Assembly: GCA_016946835.1 (NCBI GenBank)
Contig: JACVTC010000044.1
Coordinates: 467,501 to 529,500 of the forward strand
Reading direction: 5' to 3'
From: Neocallimastix lanati (nom. inval.)
Taxonomy: Eukaryota > Neocallimastigomycota > Neocallimastigomycetes > Neocallimastigales > Neocallimastigaceae
DNA: 62,000 nt
A program made the translations under genes and the position numbers. Below the pieces are notes generated by a model, which ran no database searches, was not told where the DNA came from, and worked only from the letters and a program-made list of their open reading frames with translations. Shown one piece after another: positions 24,145 to 34,440 of the stretch; position 1 is the first letter of the stretch; the number at the start of each line of letters is the position of its first letter.

Positions 24145-25185
24145 TTATTGTCCTTTTATATTTTTATTCTTAAATGATTTTACTTTTTCGACATAATCTT
24201 TCAATAATTGAACCATTTCAGTATTACCATTTTCTAAGGCAAATTTAAGTGGATAAAATTGATGTCTATATTCATCATCATTTCCATATACTTCCAATAT
24301 AATTTTATTTTTTGTGGCATAATCTACTAATAATTTAACCATTTCAAGATTATCTTTTAGAGTGGCAATTAAAAGTGGATTTTTATTATAATTATCGTCT
24401 CTTCTATTTAAATCCAATCTAAGTTTATTTTCATTGGCATAATCCATTAATAATTTAATTAATTCAGTATTTTGTTGGAAAGAGGCAAATAAAAGTGGAC
24501 ACATACCATGTATTGTGTCTTTTCCATAGAGTTCCAAAATAATATTATTTTTGGTGGCATAATTCATTATTAATTTAACCATTTCAATATTACCAAAAAT
24601 AACAGCAGTAAAAAGTGGATACCATCTACTTTTACTTTCTTTCGCATTTAATTCTAAAATAATATTATTTTCAGTGGCATAATCTATCATTAACTTAACT
24701 ACTTGAGTACTTCCGGTGAGAGGGGCTAGTAAAAGTGGATAGGCTCCGTGTTTATTTTTTCCATTTATTTTCAAAATAATATTATTTTTGGTGGCATAAT
24801 GTATCAATAATTTCATCATTTCAATGTTTTTAGCGATAATGGCTAAAAAAAATGGATAGTATCCCGTTAATTTATCTTTTCCATTTATCTTCAAAATAAT
24901 TTTATTTTCAGTGGCATAATCTATTAATAATTTAACTATTATAATGTTATTTTTCATAGAAGCAATTAAAAGTGGAGTTAATCCTTTTTCATTTTTTTGA
25001 TTCAAATTTAAAATAATTTTATTTTGAAGCGCATTATCTAAAAGATTTTTAACCGTTTGAGTATCCTCATTTTCAACAGCATCAAAAAAATTTTTTCCTA
25101 ACTTATTTTTATGTTTAAACACTTCAAGAAGTTTTCTTCCTAATTTTTTTTCTTTTTTTACCTTATTATTATTTGTATTAGTCAT
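24145..25185 (-). CDS. Ankyrin-repeat protein, 346 residues, intact
   Basis: Complete frame starting MTNTNNNKVKKEKKLGRKLL with a basic N-terminus, then a cap (FFDAVENEDTQTVKNLLDNA). About seven ankyrin-like repeats of 39-41 residues follow (NGKDKLTGYYPFFLAIIAKN, then IEMMKLLIHYATKNN, IILKIN). It ends LKDYVEKVKSFKNKNIKGQ. The start is supported by the homologous starts at 22580, 27578 and 47258, all preceded by the same upstream block. No signal peptide or membrane span, so a cytosolic or nuclear binding protein is likely. Partner unknown. This is the only undamaged short ankyrin gene in the window. Confidence 0.82.
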   Translation of the reverse strand: MTNTNNNKVKKEKKLGRKLLEVFKHKNKLGKNFFDAVENEDTQTVKNLLDNALQNKIILNLNQKNEKGLTPLLIASMKNNIIIVKLLIDYATENKIILKINGKDKLTGYYPFFLAIIAKNIEMMKLLIHYATKNNIILKINGKNKHGAYPLLLAPLTGSTQVVKLMIDYATENNIILELNAKESKSRWYPLFTAVIFGNIEMVKLIMNYATKNNIILELYGKDTIHGMCPLLFASFQQNTELIKLLMDYANENKLRLDLNRRDDNYNKNPLLIATLKDNLEMVKLLVDYATKNKIILEVYGNDDEYRHQFYPLKFALENGNTEMVQLLKDYVEKVKSFKNKNIKGQ

Positions 25186-25290
25186 ATCTATTATTTATAT
25201 ATATATATATAATTTTATTTATTTATTTAAATATCAAAATAATTTTTTATTTTATAACCTAATTTTACAAGTTATTTTTATAAATTATAT
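25186..25290 (-). promoter_or_regulatory. Conserved block upstream of ankyrin genes (copy 2)
   Basis: Same arrangement as the block at 22581: ATCTATTATTTATAT next to the start codon, then a T-rich core and TTTTTGAATAATCAAAA before a long A-tract. It precedes the one intact short gene, so it is the best candidate for a functional promoter/5' UTR. Confidence 0.5.
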
Positions 25291-25659
25291 TTTTGAATAA
25301 TCAAAAAAAAAAAAAAAAAAAAAAAAAGTATATATATATATTTATAGTTATATAAATTTATTATTAAAATTAATAAATTAAATATATAAATTTTAAAATT
25401 TGATTCAAAATTTAATTCTTATATTTAAATCTTATAAAAAAAAAAAAAAAAAAAAAAAAAGGAAAAAAAGAAAAGTATTTATTTATTTATAAATGAAATT
25501 TTTTTATTTTTTTTTATTTTTTTTTTATATTTATATATTTATATATTTTGTTATTTATATTTTAAAAAAAAAAAAATTTGCCAGAAATATTAAATATTAA
25601 GGCTTTTGTTTCTTATGATGGCTTCAGGATATTTTTGTTGAATAACATTTTTAATTTCT

Positions 25660-26300
25660 ATTACATGACACATGACCAATTACAGACATTTGTGTCATCT
25701 TTAATAGATTAACTCTAAATGCCTTAAAATGGATAAAATTAATACAGGAACCGAGTTGATAATTACAATGAAACCCTGATTCAAGGGAAGTTCATGTTGT
25801 TGGATTTATTAAAGTATTATTTATTTATTAATTTATTTAATTTTATTATTATGATTACATACATCTATTTTATTCAAGTAAAAAAAAAAAAAATAATAAT
25901 AATAAATATATACTTGATTTATGCATTGAAAACTATCTAACAACTTTCTCACCCCCACACTTTCTCTTAAATTAAAAGAAAATGTTTTAATTTTTATGTA
26001 CTATTTAATTTGTTGACTATTAATTGAATTTTTATGTTAAAAGTATTTTAAATATTAATAATTATTATTTAAGGAAATATTGAATAACTATATAAAGATA
26101 AATATTAAAATAAAAAAGAACTTAATTAAATCATTATTATGTTACAAAATTTATTATTAATTATAAATATAAAAATTCAAGCCACATATTAAAAATATTA
26201 TAAAATCATCTGATTTATATTTGATTTATGACATTAATTTATGTTTGATTCATAAAAACTATTTTATATTAATTAAAAGTTTTGAATATTTTTGTATTTT
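25660..26300. repeat. Tandem-duplicated intergenic block, copy 2
   Basis: Pairs with 21685-22340. The two copies are roughly 4 kb apart, each upstream (minus-strand sense) of an ankyrin gene start. Confidence 0.7.
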
Positions 26301-26479
26301 CACCAAATTTCGTATTTCTAAAATGACATAAAAAAAAAAAAAAAAAAAACTTTTTTTTATATATAATTTTTTAATTTATTTTTTTTAAAGATTAATAAAA
26401 ATTTTATTAATTAATAAAAATATTATTAATATATTTTATCTTTAAATAATATAAATTATAACTATTTATTATAAATTTT

Positions 26480-26620
26480 ATTATTTAATTATTTATTATT
26501 TATTATTATTATTATTTATTATTATTTATTATTTATTATTTATTATTATTTATTATTATTATTATTTATTATTTATTATTATTTATTATTTATTATTATT
26601 TATTATTATTATTATTATTT
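26480..26620. repeat. TTATTATTTA minisatellite
   Basis: Alternating TTATTATT and TTATTTATT units over about 140 bp, similar in kind to 23240-23530. Confidence 0.8.
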
Positions 26621-26799
26621 ATATTTTATTTTTCATTTTTTTTTAATTTTTTATTTCGTAATTATTTCCATTCTCTATTTCCATTCTCTATTACTTTTTT
26701 TCTTATTTCTTTATTATTTCTTAATTATTTTTTCATTTATTTATTTATTTTTTTTTTATTTTTTTTATTTCCTTGTTTCTTTTTTATTTCTTTGTTTCT

Positions 26800-27578
26800 T
26801 AGAGATCAATATCCACTTTTATGTACTGTTAATAAATTCAATTATTTCCAAAATAATTTTATTTTTAGTGGCATAATCTATTACTAATTTAACTATTTCA
26901 ATATTATTACTTTATTACTACAACTAAAAGTGGATATTTATCATAATTATTGTGCTTTTCCATTTTCATTTTAAAATGATTTTATTTTAGCTGGCATAAT
27001 CTGTCAAATAATTGAACCATTTCAGTATTTTTAATTTTAGTTGCAAATAAAAGGGGATAGAGTCCTTTATAATCTTGTTCATTTAATTCCAAAACAATAT
27101 TATTTTTATTGGAATAATCAATTAATAATTTAACTATTTCAATATTTTTATTTATAATGGCAACTAAAAGGGGGATAATATCTATGATTATAATCTTGTT
27201 CATTTAATTCCAAAGCAATATTATTTTTATTGGAATAATCAATAATTTAACTATTTCAATATTATTTGTAGGAGTGGAAAATAAGAGTGGATAGATAGAA
27301 TCCATGTTTATAATCTTGTTCATTTAATTCCAAATTAATATTACTATTACTGGCATTGGCATAATCTAATAATAATTTAACTATTTCAGTGTCATTATTC
27401 ATAGAGGCGATTAAAAGTGGAGTTAATCCTTTTTCATTTTTTTTATTCAAATTTAAAAAAATTTTTTATTTTGAAGAGCATTATCTAAAAGATTTTTTAC
27501 AATTTGAATATCTTTATTTTCAATCGCAACAGAAAGTTTTTTTAATAATATTTCATTATTATTATTTGTATTAACCAT
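26800..27578 (-). pseudogene. Ankyrin-repeat pseudogene with several frameshifts
   Basis: Begins MVNTNNNNEILLKKLSVAIE like its relatives but runs into a stop after NALQNKKFF. The frame is recovered one base away as KNEKGLTPLLIASMNN. A second slip near 27300 (a duplicated GATA) breaks the next repeat. A third piece (27203-26982) reads INKNIEIVKLLIDYSNKNN, then IVLELNEQDYKGLYPLLFAT. Further degenerate repeats continue to about 26800. At least three frame lesions: not functional as annotated. Confidence 0.75.
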
Positions 27579-27690
27579 ACCTATTATTTATAAAATTTTA
27601 TTTATTTATTAAATACAGAAATAATTTTTTATTTTATAACTTTATTTTATAAATTATATTTATTAATTATAATTTTTGAATTATCAAAAA
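27579..27690 (-). promoter_or_regulatory. Conserved block upstream of ankyrin genes (copy 3)
   Basis: Near-identical to the block at 22581 even though the gene behind it is dead. Conservation may therefore simply reflect recent duplication. Confidence 0.45.
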
Positions 27691-27699
27691 AAAATATAT

Positions 27700-28720
27700 A
27701 TATATATATATATATTTATAGTTATATAAATTTATTATTAAATTTTAATAAATATAAAAATTTTATAATTTAATTGATTCAAAATTTAATTCTAATATTT
27801 AAATCTTATAAAAAAAAATTAAAAAATAAAAAAAAAAAAAAAAAAGAAATTTTGGTTATATAAAAAAAAATTTTTTATTTCTCCTTTTTTTTTATATAAA
27901 AAATATAAAAATTGGACCTTAAAAAAGAAAAAAAAAATAATTTTTTTTTTAATATAATTTTATAATTTAATATTTTTTTTTTTTTTTTTAATTTTAAATA
28001 TTAATAAATATTAATAAAAATTTTATTTATTTATAAAAATATAATTAAATATATGTTATCAATTAATTATAATTTATTTTATTATTATTTAATTATTTAT
28101 TATTAATTATCATTTTACTTCCACTTTTTTTTTTTTTTTTATATTTTACTTCCACTTTTATTTTTTATATTTTACTTCCACTTTCTTTTAATTTTTTATT
28201 TCTTCATTATTTCTTTATTATTTTTTTATTTATTTATTTATTTTATTTGTTTATTTATTTATTTTATTTTTTTGTTTCTTCTTATTTCTTTTTAATTCTT
28301 TTTTTTTTTTTTTTTTTTTTTAATTTCATATATTTTATTATTAATTTTTGTATTTCCTTTATTTCTTTATTTAATTATTTCTTTATTTAACTATTCAATT
28401 ATTCAATTATTTAATTAATTATTTATTTTATTATTTAATTATTTAATTACTTAATTATTTATTTTTTTATTTATTATTCAATTATTTATTATTTATTAAT
28501 AAATACTCTATTTATTATTTATTAATTAGTATTCAAATAATTTAATATTATTTATTATTTAATATTTATTGTTTATTATTTATTATTAAATTATTATTAT
28601 TCATTTATTCCATTCTATTTTATTTTTATTATTTATTTATTTATTTATTTAAATAATTTACTTTAATTGATAAAATTTAAAAAAAAGCAAAAAAAAATTT
28701 TTTTTTTTCTTTATCCACTT
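27700..28720. other. Low-complexity spacer
   Basis: Poly-T, TTATTATTTA and TTTATTTA tracts and three copies of TATTTTACTTCCACTTT near 28100-28185. No gene. Confidence 0.4.
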
Positions 28721-28730
28721 TTTTATTGCA

Positions 28731-28840
28731 TGAGTGCATTTTATGTGGTCATCCTGATACAATAAAGTTTGTCTGATATTAGTTGACTGTTGTGGTAGGG
28801 ATAATATGATCAAGACTTTTGTTTAAAAAAGTCTTGATTC
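28731..28840. mobile_element. End of a GC-richer repeat element with terminal hairpin
   Basis: Matches 37623-37730: ATGTGGTCATCCTGATACA, AAGTTTGTCTGATATTAGTTG, then GGGATAATATGATCAAGACTT. It ends in a hairpin (CAAGACTTTT, loop, AAAAAGTCTTG at about 28809-28831) followed by ATTCATTCAAT. Looks like the end of a fossil transposable element; class unknown. Confidence 0.45.
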
Positions 28841-28849
28841 ATTCAATTT

Positions 28850-29340
28850 TTATTTCATATTCAAAAATATTATAAATTATTTTTGGTCATTTAATTTTTA
28901 TTTTATTTTTACTTTATTTTTTAATATTTAATTATTCAAATATAGTCTTATTATAATTATTATTATTATTATTAATTAATATATGATAACTTTTTTTTAT
29001 ATTATAAAACAATATTTGTAATTATTAAGATAGTTTACTGCCTTTTATTTCCCTTTTAAACTCTATTGATTTTATATATATTTTATATTTTAAAATATGT
29101 TAATCATTAATTAATTACTTACAAATATTGTAAAAACGCTGAATCCGTATACTTCATTAATGTTAAAGTCCTTTACTATTTTATAATTAATAATACATAC
29201 ATATATTTCTTAAATATACATATAAATATTCAATATAATATTAAAATTATTAAATTAGAATTAATTGTAAATAAATATAGATAAAAAAAAATTAATGATA
29301 TATTAAATTATAAACACTATTTTTTCTATTGCAAAAATAA
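28850..29340. other. AT-rich spacer, no gene seen
   Basis: A slightly GC-richer patch at 29125-29180 (AAAACGCTGAATCCGTATAC) has no recognised identity. Confidence 0.3.
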
Positions 29341-29359
29341 AATAAATAGTTTATATATA

Positions 29360-29448
29360 AATACAAAGTAGAAATTGAATAAAATAAAATAAAAATAAAA
29401 TAAAATAAAATAAATAGTAGAATATAAATATTATTAAAGAACAGATTG

Positions 29449-29470
<22 letters not shown>
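29360..29470. repeat. Dispersed copy of the AAAAT composite repeat
   Basis: AAAAT runs with AAATAGTAGAATATAAA and AACAGATTGAATAAAA units. The closest relative is the degenerate end of the intronic array at about 11072-11120. Confidence 0.65.
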
Positions 29471-29479
<9 letters not shown>

Positions 29480-29520
29480 TTAAAATATTAAAACTAAAAA
29501 TAAAAATAATTAAATAAACA

Positions 29521-29630
<110 letters not shown>

Positions 29631-29722
29631 AAATAATAATTATAATTTTTGTTTTAATGAAATTTATATAAAAAAAATTTCAATGCTGTGTCTTCATAAA
29701 ACAAAAATCTAATAAAGCTAAA

Positions 29723-30571
29723 TGGGGGAGGTGCATTTCGCAAAATTTTAATAAATAGATAAATAAATAATAAAATAAATAAATAAAAAAAATTACAAAA
29801 TAAAAAAAATAAAAAATAAAAAATAAAAAAAATAGATACCACCTAAAATCATCCTAACTTTGTGCTACTTTTAACTCCCTTTTTTTTTTTTTTAAGATGT
29901 CCTCTTCTTTTTTTTTTTTTTTTTTTTTACTGGATTATTTATAAATATTTCTTTTGTAAAAAAAAAAAATTTATTAATAATTTAAGATTTTTTTTAAAAT
30001 ACTGCACAAGGACTTAAAAGGTGTAAAAATGATCAATTAATTATTATTTAGATTTTATTTTTTTTTTTTAATTTTAATAGTTATATATTTTAAATTATTA
30101 TTATTTTTTAATTTTAATAGTTATATTTTAAATTATTATCCTTTACATCTTTTAAATTATTAATACTTATTTTTATATATATATAAAATTATTATTAATT
30201 ATATATATTTATTGAAATATTATAAAATATTTAAAATGTATGATAAAATGTTTTATTTTTTTAAAGCTTTAATTTTAATGAATATTTATTATTATATAAT
30301 ATATATTTATTATATATATGTAATATATATAATAAATTTGATTATAATATATATTTTTTTTTTTTTAAAAATTTAATTTTAAATTTATTTATTTATTATA
30401 GTTTCATTTATTTAATTATTTATTTAAATTATATATATTATTTATTTGTATTATTATTAATTTATTAATTTATTAACTTTTTAAAAAAAATTTTAAGAAA
30501 TGAAATTTTTTATGTAAATTTTCCGAAATGAAACTTTCCAAAATGAAATTTTTCGAAATGCTCCTCCCCCA
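29723..30571. mobile_element. MITE-like element with terminal inverted repeats
   Basis: The left end TGGGGGAGGTGCATTTCG(C)AAAA is the reverse complement of the right end TTTTCGAAATGCTCCTCCCCCA with one substitution and one indel over about 22 bp. These GC-rich ends stand out sharply in AT-rich DNA. Both sides are bordered by TAAA, a candidate 4-bp target duplication (weak in this composition). Inside are 849 bp of AT-rich DNA with no transposase, plus repeated CCGAAATGAAACTTT-type motifs near the right end. Best read as a non-autonomous DNA transposon; superfamily not assignable by eye. Confidence 0.6.
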
Positions 30572-30739
30572 TAAATTTATTTTATATCACGTTATTTTTA
30601 GTACATTGGATACCATCAATACAATATATTAAAATAATTAATTTATAACCTTAAAAAAAAAATGTGACAGACAAGTATTATTAAAAGGAATAAATTATAT
30701 TTAATTTATTAAAAAGTATGAAATATTAGAAATAATGAA

Positions 30740-31045
30740 ATAATGGAATAATGGAATAATAAATAATAAATAATAAATAATAAATAATGAAATAATGGAA
30801 TAATGGAATAATAAATAATAATAAATAATAATAAATAATAATAAATAATAATAAATAATAATAAATAATAATAAATAATAATAAATAATAATAAATAATA
30901 ATAAATAATAATAAATAATAATAAATAATAATAAATAATAATAAATAATAATAAATAATAATAAATAATAATAAATAATAATAAATAATAATAAATAATA
31001 ATAAATAATAATAAATAAATAATAAATAATAATAAATAATAATAG
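30740..31045. repeat. (ATAATAA)n minisatellite
   Basis: Roughly 300 bp; the core from about 30805 is a nearly perfect tandem of ATAATAATAA and related units. Confidence 0.9.
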
Positions 31046-31084
31046 AAGAATAGAATTTTATATATAATGATATCTATCTAGAAC

Positions 31085-31118
31085 GGTTCTACAAAAATAT
31101 TATAGAATTAGTAGAACC
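31085..31118. other. Perfect 8-bp inverted repeat (hairpin)
   Basis: GGTTCTAC at 31085-31092 and GTAGAACC at 31111-31118 with an 18-nt AT-rich loop. Function unknown. Confidence 0.5.
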
Positions 31119-31119
31119 A

Positions 31120-31978
31120 TTCGAAAATTACATTAATAAATTGTTTGTAATATATAAAATTTTAATAATAATAAATATGTAGTAAATAATAAATAATATA
31201 AAATTTTAATATTATATTGTTTTAAATAGAATATTTAATTTAAATTCTATAACGTTTAATTTAAATAATAATTTTAAGCCTAATATCGATAATATAATAA
31301 TTTTTTTATATTATTATGATTTTACTCGTAAAATTAATTATATAATATAACTATTACCGAATAGAAGTCAATGGAGAAGTTCATCTTTATTATAGCTCTC
31401 TATACTTTGATGTTACTTGATGATGAAGAAAAACTTAAAACTCTTGGTAATTATTAAAATTACCAAATAAATCTTGTCAATAGAGAATATTCTATTCTAA
31501 CAATGTTTAATGAAAAAAATCTATTTTTAATATGAAGGGTATTTTAAAAATTATACTTTTTTAAGTTTTAATAATATACTAATACTATATTACTTTAATA
31601 TTATTAAAGGTAATTTATTTAATTATATTTAATAATATTATTTTAAGGATTAAAAATTTACACCAACATTACTTTAATATTAATAATTAGCCAATCATCT
31701 ATTTAGAATGATTAATATAATTTTAATTTAATTTTTTATTTTAATTATATTTTATTATTTTATTATAACCATATGAAACTATAAAAACAAGAAAAATTCA
31801 CTTCAAAAAAAAAAAAAAATAAAAAACAAAAATTTTATTTTTTAAAAAAACGATTATATTAAAATAAAAAAAAAATAATAATTATAATAATATAAAAAAT
31901 TCTAATTATAAAAAATAAAAAAAACCAATTATATATCATTAAAAGTTATTTAAAATTTTTAAAAATAAAATAATATAA
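31120..31978. other. Spacer with a tiny possible first exon
   Basis: Mostly AT-rich. A 28-codon plus-strand reading at 31371-31457 starts MEKFIFIIALYTLMLLDDEE, resembling a signal or anchor peptide, and contains CTTG|GTAATT, a possible donor at 31447. No downstream exon was identified, so I do not call it a gene. Confidence 0.2.
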
Positions 31979-32539
31979 ATGGGTTTTCCTACTTCTAAAT
32001 GTATTTTTTTCTCATGTCTTTCAGAAGAAAAATCTGTAATATTTAGTACATGTGCTGTGCTTACTTATATATATTTAGTAATGGTGGTTTATATCTCTGT
32101 TAAGGATTATTTAGTAGTAATATATAACAATATTCTTTTATCTTATCTCGTACTAATGTTATATTATTTAAAGAAAGTAATAAAATATTAAAACAATATT
32201 TATAATTGATATAAAAATTAAAACCATTTACAGAAAGATAAAAGCAATTTAAAATACTTTTCAATAGTTTTTATAATTTACTTCATTTTAATGTGTGTTT
32301 ACGGTATCATCAACATAGGAAATACTTTTGGTATATTTTCTATCTTAAAAAAAAATATCAACATAGAATTATTGATATATAAAATAGGATATGGAAACGA
32401 AAATGATGAAGAATTAGATCACAAAGAAATTGTTAAAAATTTATGTATCTTATACCATGTAGGTTATATTATTTATACCGCATTAATGGGAAATTACTTT
32501 TACACTACATATAAATGCATTATGAATTTGGTTGAATAA
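31979..32539 (+). CDS. Small tetraspan membrane protein, two exons
   Basis: Exon 1 is 31979-32176 (66 codons, MGFPTSKCIFFSCLSEEKSV...), ending at AAA|GTAATA. Exon 2 is 32234-32539 (102 codons including stop), beginning after TTTACAG|. The 57-bp intron is phase 0 and the joined product is 167 residues. Four hydrophobic segments are expected: about 18-38 (VIFSTCAVLTYIYLVMVVYI), 46-64 (NILLSYLVLMLYYL), 75-103 (YFSIVFIIYFILMCVYGIIN onward) and 138-160 (LYHVGYIIYTALMGNYF). The third and fourth are separated by an acidic loop (NENDEELDHKE). A cysteine pair near the N-terminus recalls small fungal tetraspan proteins of uncertain function. Without splicing the gene would be read as two unrelated short ORFs. 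Family name not recognised. Confidence 0.6.
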
Positions 32540-34440
32540 AAGGAATATAATAGAAAACTTGAAGCCTGGTAATCAATAAGAATACTAATCTCAACCTATT
32601 CTATTAAAACAATATTTAAATAAAACTATTTATAAACTATAAATAACATTATTGGATAATAAAGTATTATCTATAAATATTTGCTAAATTAAAAGCTATC
32701 AAAAAAAAAATAATCTATTAATCAAAATAAGAAAAAAGAAAAAAAGATTTTTTTTTTTAATTTTTTCTTTTTTTTGGAAAATAGTATTTAATAATATTAT
32801 TTATAATATTTATTTAAATAATACATATCTTAAATAAAGTTAATTAAAATAAGTAATAATAAAATATTATTAAAAAAAAATAAAAAAAATAAAAAATTTG
32901 GAATTCATAAAATTTGTTATGATAAAATATTATTAAAAAAAAAATAAAAAAAATAAAAAAAATTGGAATTCATAAAATTTAATAAAATTAAATAAAAAAA
33001 AAAAAAAAAAAAATAAATACTAAAAATTATTTTTATCATTACTATTATTATATTGTAATTATAGTATTAAAAATTTTGATATTTATTTATTATTAAATTT
33101 TTATTGATATTTCAATATTAATATGTTTCATTAAATATATATATATATATATAATTTTTTTTTTATAAAATTCTTATGTTTTAATTCCGTATATTTACAA
33201 TAAATTTGTATTAATTTATAATAATTTTTAGTAAGAATTTAGCAATAAATATTTATTATTCTTATTCCTATTTCTTACTCATAGATTATAGAAATAATAT
33301 AAACTAATAGATTAATTTTATTTTTAATTATTTTAAAATAAATAAAAAAAAAAAAAAAAAAGTAGATACGAAAAAAATGATTTTAATCTCTAAATTAAAT
33401 CAAAAAAAAAATTCTATAATATTTATATATTATATAGGAATCTAATTAGTACATTTTTTTTTTTTTTTTTTTATTTTTTTTTTTTTTATTATTATTATTA
33501 ATTGTTAAAAATATATTTTAATATAAAATTTAATCTATGATTATCCAATATTTTACAAATACAAAATACTCGAAATACTATAAAACGTGCTTAAATAATA
33601 ATCCTAATTTTTTTTTTTCTCTTTAACAATAAAAATCTTAATATATATATACGATCATACATACTTAATTATATATATTTATAATAATAAATATTAATAT
33701 ATAATAAAGAATATAAAACATCTTTACTTAAACATAATTATAATATTATCTTAATATTGTGTGTCTCTTAATTGTGTGTTTATTAACATTAATAATTATT
33801 GTACTATGGGACAAAGGATATAAAATGAAATATTCAAACTTTAATTAATATAAAATGGTTTTTATGATTCAAACATAAATTAATGTCATAAATCAAATCA
33901 AATTTAAATCAGATGATTTTATAATTGATATGCATGACTTTTATGTGCTATCTATTTTTAATAGTATAATTATATATTTTATTAATATTAATATCTTTTC
34001 CTAAAATTATTAACCAAGTTAACTTCTCTGTGTTAAAATAAAAATATCATGAATGGTTATATTTAGGATTATTTACATAAAAAAAATTAGTGTTGAATAA
34101 TATAAATATACTTAATAATATATAAGAATATAATAAATATTAATATAATAAATATTAATATAATAAATATTAATATAATAAATAATATCAACTATATATA
34201 TATTTTTAATTATATCTATTTCATTATAATATATAGAAAGAATTATGTATTTTTAATATAAACTTTAAAATAAATAAGAATATTTTAGTTATATATAATA
34301 ATAATATTCTTATATATATTTTGAAGAAATTAACTATTTAATATATTTAATATATTTAATATTATAATTATTAATATATATATGAATATTGAATAATATA
34401 TGAATAAGAAATTATTTCAAATTATTATTATTGACAGAAA
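32540..34440. other. AT-rich spacer with inverted copy of an ankyrin-spacer block
   Basis: No gene recognised. 32870-32990 contains two tandem copies of a 65-bp unit (TTGGAATTCATAAAATTT). 33842-33925 is the inverted copy of the spacer block at 22233 and 26188. TATA repeats occur near 34120-34200. Confidence 0.45.
33842..33925. repeat. Inverted copy of ankyrin-spacer block
   Basis: Contains CAAACATAAATTAATGTCAT, the reverse complement of the motif at 22260-22285 and 26222-26245. It lies a few hundred bases left of the Ty3 relic, while direct-orientation spacer follows it at 37225. Confidence 0.65.
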
